Origin: Phytohabitans suffuscus
Lineage (GTDB): Bacteria; Actinomycetota; Actinomycetes; Mycobacteriales; Micromonosporaceae
Assembly: GCF_011764565.1 (NCBI RefSeq)
Contig: NZ_AP022871.1
Location: forward strand, 3,596,320 to 3,660,319
Reading direction: 5' to 3'
Length of the DNA: 64,000 nucleotides
Shown here: piece after piece, positions 1-9,233 of the stretch
How positions within the stretch are numbered: the stretch's first letter is position 1
How the letters are laid out: every line of letters begins with the position of its first letter
The notes under the pieces: model-generated
Told to the model about the DNA's origin: nothing
Databases searched by the model: none
What the model saw: only the letters and a program-made list of their open reading frames with translations
Made by a program: the position numbers and the translations under genes

Positions 1-1
1 C

Positions 2-1147
2 CCCATCACGGTCGCCGCCGCCCTGGCCGACACCGGCGACCTCGGCCGCATCGGCGGTGCGCCCTACCTGCACACGCTGATCGCGAGCGTGCCCACCGCC
101 GCCAACGCGTCGTACTACGCGCGCATCGTGGGCGAGCGGGCCGTGCTGCGCCGCCTCGTCGAGGCCGGCACCCGCATCGTGCAGCTCGGCTACGGCGCGG
201 CGTCCGGCGCGGGGCGCGATGTGGACGACGTGGTCGACCTGGCCCAGCAGGCCGTCTACGACGTGACGGAGCGGCGGGTCAGCGAAGACTTCGCGGTGCT
301 CGCCGACATGCTCCAGCCCACGCTCGACGAGATCGAGGCGGTGGGGGCGCAGGGCGGCGTGATGACCGGCGTGCCGACCGGTTTCACCGACCTCGACCGC
401 CTGCTCAACGGGCTGCATGCCGGCCAGCTGGTGATCGTCGCGGGCCGGCCCGGTTTGGGCAAGTCGACGGTGTCTATGGACTTTGCCCGAAACGCCGCCA
501 TCCGCCACAACTGCGCCAGTGCCATCTTCTCGCTCGAAATGAGCAAGGTCGAGATCGTCATGCGTCTGCTCTCGGCCGAGGCCCGGGTGCCGCTGCACGT
601 ACTGCGCTCGGGTCAACTGTCCGATGACGACTGGACCAAGCTCGCCCGCCGCATGGGCGAGATCAGCGAGGCTCCGCTGTTCGTCGACGACACGCCCAGC
701 ATGAACCTCATGGAGATCCGGGCCAAGGCGCGCCGGCTCAAGCAGCGCCACGACCTCAAGCTGATCGTTGTGGACTACCTGCAGCTCATGAGCTCGCCCA
801 AGCGCACCGAGAGCCGCCAGCAGGAGGTCGCCGAGCTGTCGCGTGGCCTCAAGCTGCTGGCCAAGGAGGTCGAGTGCCCGGTGATCGCGGTGAGTCAGCT
901 CAACCGCGGTCCCGAGCAGCGCACCGACAAGCGCCCCCAGCTCTCCGACCTGCGCGAAAGTGGATCGATCGAGCAGGACGCCGACGTCGTCATCCTGCTG
1001 CACCGCGACGACTACTACGACAAGGAGTCGCCGCGCGCGGGCGAGGCCGACTTCATCGTCGCGAAGCATCGAAATGGGCCGACCGACACCGTCACGGTGG
1101 CGGCACAGCTGCACCTGTCCCGCTTCGTCGACATGGCCATCGTCTGA
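2..1147 (+). CDS. dnaB: Replicative DNA helicase DnaB, 5' end cut off by the window
   Basis: Hexameric helicase that unwinds DNA ahead of the replisome. The reading frame is open from base 2, so at least part of the N-terminal primase-interacting domain is outside the window; 381 residues are visible. The visible N-terminal part (YLHTLIASVPTAANASYYA) is typical DnaB. The RecA-like C-terminal domain has Walker A GRPGLGKST, Walker B VVDYLQLM, and the late motifs SQLNRGPEQR and DLRESGSIEQDADVV. No intein interrupts the Walker A region, a common insertion site in actinobacterial DnaB. The protein ends normally with DMAIV before TGA. The next gene is on the opposite strand and ends 110 bp downstream. 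The family call is near certain. Confidence 0.97.
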   Translation, partial: PITVAAALADTGDLGRIGGAPYLHTLIASVPTAANASYYARIVGERAVLRRLVEAGTRIVQLGYGAASGAGRDVDDVVDLAQQAVYDVTERRVSEDFAVLADMLQPTLDEIEAVGAQGGVMTGVPTGFTDLDRLLNGLHAGQLVIVAGRPGLGKSTVSMDFARNAAIRHNCASAIFSLEMSKVEIVMRLLSAEARVPLHVLRSGQLSDDDWTKLARRMGEISEAPLFVDDTPSMNLMEIRAKARRLKQRHDLKLIVVDYLQLMSSPKRTESRQQEVAELSRGLKLLAKEVECPVIAVSQLNRGPEQRTDKRPQLSDLRESGSIEQDADVVILLHRDDYYDKESPRAGEADFIVAKHRNGPTDTVTVAAQLHLSRFVDMAIV

Positions 1148-1257
1148 CCCCGCGCGCGGCCGCCCGAGCCGCGACGGTGCTCGCGCTCTGACCACAAAGG
1201 ACGAGCACAGGACCGGCTGGGCGCCCCGCCCCATGAGCGCGGGACGCCCAGCGCGCC

Positions 1258-1632
1258 TCAGTCGAAGAGCTCGCCGAGGAAGCCGCGGTGCTTCTTCTTG
1301 CGGCGGTAGTGACCGTGGTAGCCGTAGTGCTGGCCGCCGTACGCCGGGGCCGGCGCCGGGTAACCGTGGGGCGGAGGCGGCGGGGGCGGCGGCGGAGCGG
1401 CGTATCCCCCGCCGGGCGGCGGGGGCGGCGCGTAGCCACCGCTGGCCGGAGCCGGCGGGCGCTGGGCCGCGGGGGCTTGCTGCTGGTTCCAGTTGGCCTC
1501 GGCCTCGAAGAGCTTCTCCAGCTCACCACGGTCGAGGAAGATCCCACGGCACTCGGTGCACTGGTCAACGGTGACGCCACTGCGCTCGTACGTGCGCATT
1601 TCGCCACGGCATTTCGGACAGGTCATCTGCAT
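1258..1632 (-). CDS. Small zinc-ribbon protein (zf-TFIIB family) with Pro/Gly/Tyr-rich tail
   Basis: A 124-residue protein. The N-terminal 40 residues form a TFIIB-type zinc ribbon (MTCPKCRGEM, then DQCTECRGIFLDRGELEKLF), with two CxxC knuckles for one zinc. The rest is a low-complexity tail rich in Pro, Gly, Ala and Tyr ending in a basic patch (YRRKKKHRGFLGELFD). Such proteins are common in actinobacteria and have no defined role; the tail suggests a protein or membrane contact. ATG at 1632 is followed two codons later by a second ATG (1626) that matches the usual start MTCPKC, so either could be used. It lies 26 bp downstream of the glycosyltransferase gene and is probably the last gene of that operon. 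Confidence 0.85.
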   Translation of the reverse strand: MQMTCPKCRGEMRTYERSGVTVDQCTECRGIFLDRGELEKLFEAEANWNQQQAPAAQRPPAPASGGYAPPPPPGGGYAAPPPPPPPPPHGYPAPAPAYGGQHYGYHGHYRRKKKHRGFLGELFD

Positions 1633-1658
1633 CTTTCGAAGGTACCGGGTGACGGCGC

Positions 1659-2897
1659 TCACAGCCTGGCAGCGCGATGCCACGATCCGGTGCGATTGGC
1701 GGGAGCCGGGCGGCGCAGCGCGGGCAGCCAGGCCAGGAACGCGACCGGGTAGAGCAGGTATCCGAACCGGGTCGAGGGCATGAGCAGGATCGCGGCCAGC
1801 AGCCCGTACCCGCAGGCGGCGGCGGCCGCGGCGGCCGTGCGGGGCGGGCGGCGGGCGAGCCAGACGGCGATGGCCACCGCCGCGCCGGCCAGGAGCGCGC
1901 CGGCGATCACCCGCCCGCCGGGGAGGTTGTCGGCGATCAGATAGCCCGGGAACGGGGACTGCGCCGGGCTCGTCACCACCCCCTCGCCGAGCGGGAAGCG
2001 GATCACGTTGTCGACGAACGCGGTCGCGTCGACGATTACCGCGGGTAGCAGCGCCACCGCCGGGAGGCCGATCGCGCCGGCGGCGAGCCGTCCCGCCGAC
2101 CGCCGCCCGGCGGTGAGCGCGTGGACCAGCAGCACGACGGCGACGGGCCAGGCGAAGAGCTTGAGCGCGGCGGCCAGTCCCACCGCGACGCCCGCCGCGC
2201 CGTAGCGGCGCGTGGCACCCAGGGCCAGGGCCAGAAGACACAGCGCGAGTACGGGTATGTCGTCGCCGCCGGTCGCCATCGTGAGCGGCACGAGGGGGAT
2301 GACGGTGCCGACCTGCAGCGCGCGCAGCAGTGCGGGGCCGGGCTCCAGCAGCCGGACCGCGAGTCCCAACGCGACGATCGTGACCAGCGCGAACCAGATC
2401 CGCGCATCGGTCCACCAGGTGTCGCCGGCGAGCGCGCGGGGCAGGCCGAACAGCGCCATGCCCGGCTGGTACGGCAGGTAGCCCAGCAGCTGCTCTCCGG
2501 GCGGCAGGGCGGCGATGCTGTCGTTCGCGAGGTACGGGGTGCCGTGGTCGAGCAGGCGTTCGCCGCCGTGCTCGATGACGATCACTTCCTCCTGCGCGCG
2601 GTCGGTGCGCCCGTCCGCCCGCTGCACCGCCTGGACCACCATCGGCAGCAGCGCGGCGGTGGCGAACGCGAACGCGGCGACGAGCGCACGTTCGCGGGTA
2701 CCCGACCGGTGTGCGACAAGCTGGCCCACGACGGCGATGGCCGCGACCGCGTAGCCGGCGGTGGCGACCGCGCCCCAGGCCCGGTGTGGCAGCAGTGTCG
2801 AGGTCGCGGCGGTGACCGCCGCGAAGGCCGCGGAGAGGCCGTAGAGGGCGAGGTCGGCGGTGAGCGTCCGGGTCCGGGTGCCTTCCGTCGCGCTCAC
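1659..2897 (-). CDS. GT87-type polytopic membrane glycosyltransferase
   Basis: A 412-residue integral membrane protein with about ten hydrophobic segments. It resembles the GT87/DUF2029 group of polyprenol-phosphate-mannose-dependent transferases, which act on the outer face of the membrane in lipoglycan or glycoprotein synthesis. A large extracytoplasmic loop follows the third to fourth segments (around RADGRTDRAQEEVIVIEHGG to YLPYQPGMALFGLPRAL), and an AALKLFAWPVA segment resembles the KxxP-type motif of these enzymes. The ATG at 2897 overlaps the stop of the upstream cyclic-di-GMP gene by 4 bp, indicating translational coupling. Sugar donor and acceptor cannot be told from sequence. The family is probable rather than certain because these proteins diverge strongly. 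Confidence 0.7.
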   Translation of the reverse strand: MSATEGTRTRTLTADLALYGLSAAFAAVTAATSTLLPHRAWGAVATAGYAVAAIAVVGQLVAHRSGTRERALVAAFAFATAALLPMVVQAVQRADGRTDRAQEEVIVIEHGGERLLDHGTPYLANDSIAALPPGEQLLGYLPYQPGMALFGLPRALAGDTWWTDARIWFALVTIVALGLAVRLLEPGPALLRALQVGTVIPLVPLTMATGGDDIPVLALCLLALALGATRRYGAAGVAVGLAAALKLFAWPVAVVLLVHALTAGRRSAGRLAAGAIGLPAVALLPAVIVDATAFVDNVIRFPLGEGVVTSPAQSPFPGYLIADNLPGGRVIAGALLAGAAVAIAVWLARRPPRTAAAAAAACGYGLLAAILLMPSTRFGYLLYPVAFLAWLPALRRPAPANRTGSWHRAARL

Positions 2898-5425
2898 GCC
2901 GGCAAGTGTGGCAGGCGGTCACCCCGGTTGCGGCCGCCGGCCCGGCGGCCGGGCGAGAGCCGGATGACCGAGCCCTCGTCGTGCAGGGCCGGGGCGAGCG
3001 TGCCAGGGCGGCCGCCGGAGCCGCGGTGCAGCGCGGCGAGCAGCCGGGCCGGGGGCATCGGGCGGGCGAAGAGGTGGCCCTGGCCGGCCACGCAGCCCAT
3101 CTCCCACAGCGCCCGCCGCTGCGGCTCGCTCTCCACGCCCTCGGCGACGACCACGAGGTTGAGGCTGCGCCCGAGATCCAGTGTGGAGCGGATCACCGCC
3201 GCGGCCTCGGGCGAGGTCTCCATCTCCCGCACGAAGCCGCGGTCGATCTTCAGCTCGTGCACGGGGATGCGGGAGAGCACCGACAGCGACGAGTAACCGG
3301 TGCCGAAGTCGTCGAGCGCGAGCCGTACGCCCGCGTCGCGCAGCTGGCCCAGCACCTGGTCGACGACTTCGAGCTGGCTGATCGTGAGCGTCTCGGTCAG
3401 CTCCAGGAAGAGGCGGTCGGGCGGCAGGTCGTGGGCGCGCAGCCGGGCCACCACCGAGCTGGGGAAGCGCGGGTCGAGCAGGCTGCGCGGCGAGACGTTG
3501 ACCGCGACCGGCAGGTCGAACCCGGCGTCGCGCCAGGTGCCCGCCGCGATCAGCGACTGGTCGAGCACCGCGTCGGCGAAGGCGGGCAGCAGGCCGGAGC
3601 GCTCCACCGTCTCCAGAAAGCGCAGCGGGTCGAGGTTGCCCCGGTCGGGGTGGTGCCAGCGGGCCAGCGCCTCGGCGCCGACCACCTCGCCGCTGCCCAG
3701 GTCGACGATCGGCTGGAACGTCACGGTGAACTCGTGCTGGGTCAGCGCCCGCGGCAGGTCGCCACCGAGCGTGAGGCGGCCCACGTCGGCGGTGTCGCGG
3801 GCCCGCGCGTACGTGGCGGTGCGCTGGCCGGAGCGCTTGGCCTGGTACATCGCGACGTCCGCCCGGCGCAGCAGCTCGGACATCCCGCCGCTGCTCGGCG
3901 CGACCGCGATACCGCCGCTGGCTTCGACGCTGATCCGCATGCCGTCGAGCGACATCGGCTCGTGCAGGGCGGCGAGCAGGCCCTCGGCCCGGTGCGCCGC
4001 GATCGCCGGTGCGGGCAGCCCGGTGATGAGCACCGCGAACTCGTCGCCGCCCAGCCGGGCGACCAGGTCGTCGGAGCGGGCCTCCCGGCGCAGCCGCGAC
4101 GCCACCTCGACGAGCACGCGGTCGCCGGCGGCGTGGCCGAGCGTGTCGTTGACCTCCTTGAAGTGGTTGAGGTCGATCAGCACCAGCGCGGTCACCCCGT
4201 CGATGTGGCGGTTGGCCAGCAGCTCGGTGCCGTGCTCCAGGAGCTGGCGCCGGTTGGCGAGGCCGGTGAGCGCGTCGTGGGCGGCGGCCCGCGCGTGCTC
4301 GGCGGCGACGCGGGTCAGCTCCTGGTACGCCGAGGCGTTGCGGACGGCGGTGCAGAGGGCGGAGGCGAAGGTGCGGAACGTGTAGCTCTCCCGCTCGGAG
4401 AGCTTGACCGCGCCGTGGACACGCAGGCGCAGCTCGCCGACGTCGGCGCTGCCGTCGTGCCCTTCGAGCGCGCGCGGGATGACCGTGCCGCTGGCGGCGG
4501 GCGCCTCCGGTGCGGGCCCGTCGTACGTGATGCCCTCGGCGTTGCCCCGCACCAGCCGGGGGCGGTCGTGCAGCTCCACCTCGACCTCGTCGACGGAGAA
4601 GAGCTCGGCGGCCCGGGTGACCGCGCTGCGCAGCACGGCGTCGAGGTCGACGTCGTTGAGCGCGTCGGTGGCCTGGGCCAGCCGCTGCCACGCCTCGCGC
4701 TCGACCCGGTAGCGCACGCGTGAGGCGTACGCGAGGTGGAGGCTGATGATCAGGGGCGGGACGGCGAGCAGCAGCCGCGGGTCGGCCTGCAGGATCATCA
4801 CCGTGCACAGGACCACGATCAGGCGGCCGAGCCCGCCGACCACCCGCAGGTCAAGGTCCTGCCAGAACAGCTGGCGGAGCGAGGTGCCGGTCGCGAGACC
4901 GATCACGGGGAGGCTCAGCAGCTCGTCGAGGACCACGGCCGTCAGGTAGGCGATGGCGAAGGGGCCGACGACGTCGAGCGCCCCGCCGGTCGCCTCATGC
5001 CAGCCGGCCAGCGTCAGCACGGCCGCGGCGGCGCCGGCCAGCAGCATGTTCTTCGCGACGCCGAAGGCGGCCTTGAGCAGGGGGAGCTTCATCATCGCCA
5101 CGGCGATGGCGACGCCGAGGCCGGTGGAGAGCACGACCCACTCCGCCGGCGCGACGGCCAGCCCGATCACGATGGCGGTCTCGCACCAGGAGAAGTCGTG
5201 GTTGGAGGCCCTGATCCGGATCCGGACCTTGATGCGGAACCCGGCCGCGGTGAGGAAGACGAGCGTGGCGACGAGCCCCAGGTCGCCGAGCGAGGGCGGG
5301 CTCGTGGCGGTGGCCGCTACGTACGTGGCGTGCGCGCCGACCAGAACAGCACAAATGACGATGAGACCGACAAGCAGTAGCAGCCGCCGATCGGTCCCAG
5401 CATCGCGTCGGTCTGTGCGAGTCAC
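2894..5425 (-). CDS. Membrane-bound GGDEF-EAL cyclic-di-GMP synthase/phosphodiesterase
   Basis: An 843-residue signalling protein. Residues about 15-245 form a cluster of membrane helices, followed by a GAF-like segment (about 255-375), a GGDEF domain (about 385-545) and an EAL domain (about 560-810). The GGDEF signature is intact (ARLGGDEFAVL). The EAL side keeps its catalytic set: EALARW, NVSPRSL, LELTETL, LDDFGTGYSS, ELKIDRGF and VVAEGVES. Both synthesis and hydrolysis of cyclic-di-GMP are therefore possible. In actinomycetes this nucleotide controls development through BldD. The start is GTG at 5425 behind AAAGGA seven bases upstream. The gene leads an operon with a GT87 glycosyltransferase (4-bp overlap) and a zinc-ribbon protein, which may link envelope glycosylation to the signal. 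Confidence 0.93.
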   Translation of the reverse strand: MTRTDRRDAGTDRRLLLLVGLIVICAVLVGAHATYVAATATSPPSLGDLGLVATLVFLTAAGFRIKVRIRIRASNHDFSWCETAIVIGLAVAPAEWVVLSTGLGVAIAVAMMKLPLLKAAFGVAKNMLLAGAAAAVLTLAGWHEATGGALDVVGPFAIAYLTAVVLDELLSLPVIGLATGTSLRQLFWQDLDLRVVGGLGRLIVVLCTVMILQADPRLLLAVPPLIISLHLAYASRVRYRVEREAWQRLAQATDALNDVDLDAVLRSAVTRAAELFSVDEVEVELHDRPRLVRGNAEGITYDGPAPEAPAASGTVIPRALEGHDGSADVGELRLRVHGAVKLSERESYTFRTFASALCTAVRNASAYQELTRVAAEHARAAAHDALTGLANRRQLLEHGTELLANRHIDGVTALVLIDLNHFKEVNDTLGHAAGDRVLVEVASRLRREARSDDLVARLGGDEFAVLITGLPAPAIAAHRAEGLLAALHEPMSLDGMRISVEASGGIAVAPSSGGMSELLRRADVAMYQAKRSGQRTATYARARDTADVGRLTLGGDLPRALTQHEFTVTFQPIVDLGSGEVVGAEALARWHHPDRGNLDPLRFLETVERSGLLPAFADAVLDQSLIAAGTWRDAGFDLPVAVNVSPRSLLDPRFPSSVVARLRAHDLPPDRLFLELTETLTISQLEVVDQVLGQLRDAGVRLALDDFGTGYSSLSVLSRIPVHELKIDRGFVREMETSPEAAAVIRSTLDLGRSLNLVVVAEGVESEPQRRALWEMGCVAGQGHLFARPMPPARLLAALHRGSGGRPGTLAPALHDEGSVIRLSPGRRAGGRNRGDRLPHLPA

Positions 5426-6085
5426 GGACGTCCTTTAGGTCGTCACGCGGTAGCGGTGAGTGCCTCGCCAGACTACTTCCTAGTCGCCCTGATGTGTCAG
5501 TGGTCTCTCAGGTCCATTCGTGGCCGCGCATGACGTCTCCCTCGGCATACATGCACAAGTGACGAAAATCGTTACGCCGCTTTGTGCCGGTCCAGTCCCC
5601 GTCTTGCCGTGAAGGAGCCTAAGGGAAGTATCACAGGGTTAGCACCAATAACTGTCTTAATGCGCAGTATCAGCAAGTATGGCCCGGATTGTCACGCCCT
5701 GTCCTTAAATGCGGACGGAGCGCGATGGCGGTCCTATCAGAAGTGTTTCCGCTACATCTACAGTTACTCGCTTTGTCGCCCAAGGGAAGAGTCGATCTTG
5801 TAGATGGCCTGATCACGTGCTGTGGCGTAAAACGCAATCACCTTAGCGGCTCGTCCCGAAAGGTGCGTTGTGGCCGGGGTCTCATATGCGGATGCAAGGT
5901 CGCTTCGGCCGCCTATTTGATCAGATCGATTAGCCCTTCATCCCCTATATGGCAAGAGGCTGCCAAAGCCCGGCTGCAACCGGACAGAAACGCAACCGGC
6001 CGCTTCAGCGTCGTTCCTGTTGGCGGATACCCTGCATACTTGGTGGTCCGACACTATATCGATCCTTCTCTCTGGGAGACAAACG
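5426..6085. other. 660-bp intergenic region, lower GC than the rest of the window
   Basis: This gap separates the divergent cyclic-di-GMP gene and the SARP gene and must hold both promoters. It is visibly richer in A and T than the flanking genes. Short open frames on the plus strand lack coding character (mixed third positions, no family resemblance) and I do not call them. An imperfect inverted repeat GTGACG-aaaat-CGTTAC lies at 5559-5575, a possible operator. No tRNA or clear riboswitch fold is visible. A small RNA or further regulatory sites cannot be excluded. Confidence 0.6.
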
Positions 6086-9000
6086 GTGTTGGAGGTGTAC
6101 GTCCTAGGGCCCTTGGAGGTCCGAGCCAACGGTGTGACATTGCCGTTGGGCACCCGGAAGCAGCAGACGGTGCTGGCGATGCTGGTGGTCCAGTCCGGCC
6201 GGGTGGTCGGGCTCGACGAGCTGATCGACGAGCTGTGGCCAGCTGATCCGCCGGCATCCGCCGTTCCCAACGCGCGCACGTACGCGGCCAACCTCCGGCG
6301 CCTCTTCGACGCCGCCGAGCCGACCCGTGGCCTGGTCGGCCGCCAGGGCGACGGCTACCTGCTGCGCGCCGACCGGTCCGACATCGACCTGCACGCGTTC
6401 CTCGACGACTGCCAGAGCGCCCGCGACCTGTGGGGCGGTGGCGAGCCGGCCAAGGCGGCCACCCTGCTGACCGGCGCGCTCGCCCGGTGGCGGGGTCCGA
6501 TGCTCGCCGGGGTGTCGCAGGGCCCGGTGCTCGCGGCGCGCAGCGCGGCGCTGGAGGAGGAGCGGCTCGCCGCCACCGAGGACCTGGCCGACATCCACCT
6601 GGAGCTGGGCCAGCCGGCCGAGGCGGCCCGGCTCATGCGCGACCACGCCCACATGCACCCGCTGCGCGAGCGGGCGTACGGGCTGCTCATGCGGGCGCGG
6701 GTGGCCGCCGGCGACGTGGCCGGCGCGCTGAGCGCGTACGCGGCGGCCCGTCGCGCCCTCGGCGAGGAGCTGGGCATCGAGCCCGGCCCGGAGCTGCGCC
6801 GGTTGCACCGTGCCGCGCTGAAGCCCGCGGCCGAGCCGGTACCGGTCGCGCCGACCGCCCGGCCGGCGGCGTCCATGCCGAGCTGGCTGCCGCGCCGCGT
6901 GGCTGACTTCACCGGCCGGGCCGACCTGGTGGCCCGGCTGCTGCGCGCGGGTCGCGAGGCGGGCGCCGACCCGGTCATCAAGGTGATCGACGGCATGGCC
7001 GGCAGCGGAAAGACGACGCTGGCGGTGCACGTCGCGCACCAGTTGGCCGAGCACTACCCGGACGCGCAGCTCTTCATCGACCTGCAGGGCCACGGCGAGA
7101 GCAGCCCGGTCGAGCCCGCCGCCGCGCTCGTCACCCTGCTCCGGCAGCTCGGCGTCCCGGCCGAGCGGATCCCGGCCGACGTGTACGACCGGGTGGCCCT
7201 CTGGCGCAACGAGCTGGCCAGCCGGCGCGCGATCGTCGTGCTCGACAACGCGGCCAGCACCGACCAGATCACGCCGCTGCTGCCCACCGCGCCGGCGGCC
7301 GTGGTCCTGGTGACCAGCCGGCGGCGCCTCGCGGCGATGGAGGGCGGGCACCCGGAGTCGCTCCCGCTGCTCTCGCCGGCCGAGGCCATCGACCTGCTGG
7401 CCAGCGCGGTGGGCCCGGAGCGGGTGCGGGCCGAGCCGGAGGCGGCCGGCCGGGTGGCGGCCCGCTGTGGCTACCTGCCCCTGGCGATCCGGCTGGCCGG
7501 CGCCCGGCTCGCCCACCGGCCGGGTTGGCGCCTCGCCGACCTCGCCGACCGGCTCGGGCACCAGGCGTCGGTGCTCGCCGAGCTGACCGCCGAAAACCGT
7601 TCGATCGCGAGCGCGTTCGGCCTCTCGTACACGCCCTTGCGCGAGCCGACCAAGCGGATGTTCCGGCTGCTCGGCCTCTGGCCGGGCGAGCACTTCCCGG
7701 TCGAGGCGGCCGCCGCCCTGAGCGGGCTGAGCGCCCCGGAGGCCGCCCTCGTGATCGACGAGCTGGTCGACCGCCATCTCGTGGAGGAGCCGGACGCGGG
7801 CCGGTTCCGCCTGCACGACCTGATGCGCGAGTACGCCCAGGCGCTCGCGCTCGCGGTCCACGCCCCGGCCGAGCGGGAAGCGGCCGTGCGCGGGCTGCTC
7901 GACTACTACCTGCACGCGGTCGCGGCGGTGACGGAGCCGCTGGAGCCGGCCGCGCTGCGCCGCCACATCGCCCTCGGCCAGCCCATGCGGCCGGACCTTC
8001 TGGAGGCCCCGGGAGCGGTCGACAGCGCCCACGGACCGATCGACAGCGACTGGCTCGAACGCGAGAACGCGAACGTCCGGGCGCTGGTGCGCCACGCCGA
8101 GCAGGCCGGCCACGACGGGTACGCCTGGCGGCTGGCCCGCGCGCCGTGGCGCTTCCACTACCTGCGCGGATACATCGACGACATCGTCGAGCTGCACGAG
8201 TGCGGGCTGCGCGCGGCCGAGCGGCTCGCCGACGACACCGCGATCGCCTCCATGCACAACTACCTCGCCTCCGGCTACCAGCGCGTCGGCCGCTCCCAGG
8301 AGGCGGTGCTCCACCTCGAGGTCGCCATCAGGCTGCGCGAGCGCACCGGCGATCTCAGCGGGGCCATCCAGAGCCGGGCGAACGCGGCGAGCGTCTACTG
8401 GGTGCTCGGACGGTTCGAGGAGGCTGTCTCGATCAACCTGAAGCTGCTGGCCGAGAGCTGGCGGCTGGGCGGCGTGTCCACGCTGCTGCTCCTGCCCAAC
8501 CTCGGCATCCCGCTGATGCACCTGGGCCGGCTGGACGAGGCGCTGCGGGCGCACCGCTGGCACCTGTTCATGGCCCGGCAGAGCGGCGACCACTACCACA
8601 TGGCGCAGGCGCTCGGTCACATCGGCGCGGTACGCGTGCGGATGGGCGACCCGCTCGGCGCCATCCGCGTCATCAAGGCATCCGTGGCGCTCAAGAAACG
8701 GATCGCCATCCGGCTCGGCGTCGCCGAGTCGCTCAACGACCTGGCCTGCGCCCACCAGCGCCTGGGTCACCTGGCCGAGGCGGAGCGGCTGCACCGGCTC
8801 GCGCTGGCGGAGTCGGCGGCCGTCGGCCACCGGACCATCGACGTCTCCACGCTCAACGACCTCGGTGTGACGCTCGCGCTCGCCGGCCGGTCGGGTGCGG
8901 CCGTCGAGACCCACGAGCAGGCGCTCACCCTGGCCACGAGGATCGCCAACCCGTACGAGCAGGGGCGGGCGCTCGCCGGTATCGCCGCCCACCGGGTGGT

Positions 9001-9127
9001 CGACGACCCGGTCGAGGCGCGCCGGCACTGGGAGCGGGCGCTGGTCCTGTTTCGCCAGCTGAACGTGCCGGAGCGGCACGAGGTGGCGCGGCGCCTCGCC
9101 GACCTGCTGCCGGCCGGGTCCGCCTGA
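6086..9127 (+). CDS. Large SARP-family regulator: winged helix, BTAD, STAND NTPase and TPR repeats
   Basis: A 1013-residue transcriptional activator of the AfsR/SARP type, usually a pathway-specific or global controller of secondary metabolism. An OmpR-like winged helix (about 1-95, VYVLGPLEVRANG, LDELIDELWP) is followed by the bacterial transcriptional activator domain (about 100-250, ending GEELGIEPGPELRRLHRA). Next come an NB-ARC/STAND ATPase (Walker A GMAGSGKTT, Walker B RAIVVLDN) and a TPR-rich tail (about 600-1000). GTG at 6086 follows GGGAGA at 6074-6079 with good spacing; the frame is open further upstream but that segment is not conserved. A second STAND gene lies 106 bp downstream. 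No biosynthetic cluster is visible nearby, so the target genes are unknown. Confidence 0.93.
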   Translation: MLEVYVLGPLEVRANGVTLPLGTRKQQTVLAMLVVQSGRVVGLDELIDELWPADPPASAVPNARTYAANLRRLFDAAEPTRGLVGRQGDGYLLRADRSDIDLHAFLDDCQSARDLWGGGEPAKAATLLTGALARWRGPMLAGVSQGPVLAARSAALEEERLAATEDLADIHLELGQPAEAARLMRDHAHMHPLRERAYGLLMRARVAAGDVAGALSAYAAARRALGEELGIEPGPELRRLHRAALKPAAEPVPVAPTARPAASMPSWLPRRVADFTGRADLVARLLRAGREAGADPVIKVIDGMAGSGKTTLAVHVAHQLAEHYPDAQLFIDLQGHGESSPVEPAAALVTLLRQLGVPAERIPADVYDRVALWRNELASRRAIVVLDNAASTDQITPLLPTAPAAVVLVTSRRRLAAMEGGHPESLPLLSPAEAIDLLASAVGPERVRAEPEAAGRVAARCGYLPLAIRLAGARLAHRPGWRLADLADRLGHQASVLAELTAENRSIASAFGLSYTPLREPTKRMFRLLGLWPGEHFPVEAAAALSGLSAPEAALVIDELVDRHLVEEPDAGRFRLHDLMREYAQALALAVHAPAEREAAVRGLLDYYLHAVAAVTEPLEPAALRRHIALGQPMRPDLLEAPGAVDSAHGPIDSDWLERENANVRALVRHAEQAGHDGYAWRLARAPWRFHYLRGYIDDIVELHECGLRAAERLADDTAIASMHNYLASGYQRVGRSQEAVLHLEVAIRLRERTGDLSGAIQSRANAASVYWVLGRFEEAVSINLKLLAESWRLGGVSTLLLLPNLGIPLMHLGRLDEALRAHRWHLFMARQSGDHYHMAQALGHIGAVRVRMGDPLGAIRVIKASVALKKRIAIRLGVAESLNDLACAHQRLGHLAEAERLHRLALAESAAVGHRTIDVSTLNDLGVTLALAGRSGAAVETHEQALTLATRIANPYEQGRALAGIAAHRVVDDPVEARRHWERALVLFRQLNVPERHEVARRLADLLPAGSA

Positions 9128-9233
9128 CCGCCGTTCTTATCGCCGCCTTATCGATTTCTCGTCGATCTCCTGCTCACGGCCGCCGTACGGTCGCGATCGT
9201 GCCCGTGGCAAGGCGCACAGGGAGGCGTAAGAG

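Noticed and set aside
1258..2922. A 554-residue minus-strand open frame covering the zinc-ribbon gene and part of the glycosyltransferase region
   Set aside because: Only its last 124 residues look like a protein; the rest is an Arg/Pro-rich out-of-frame translation of the glycosyltransferase gene, which has clear membrane segments in its own frame.
5689..6246. A 185-residue plus-strand frame before the SARP gene
   Set aside because: Its second half is an out-of-frame translation of the SARP winged helix, and the first half is in the AT-richer gap without coding character.
6104..9079. A 991-residue open frame antisense to the SARP gene
   Set aside because: It is rich in Arg, Gly, Gln and His with no domain, as expected for the complement of a high-GC gene. 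The sense strand encodes a complete SARP-NB-ARC-TPR protein.
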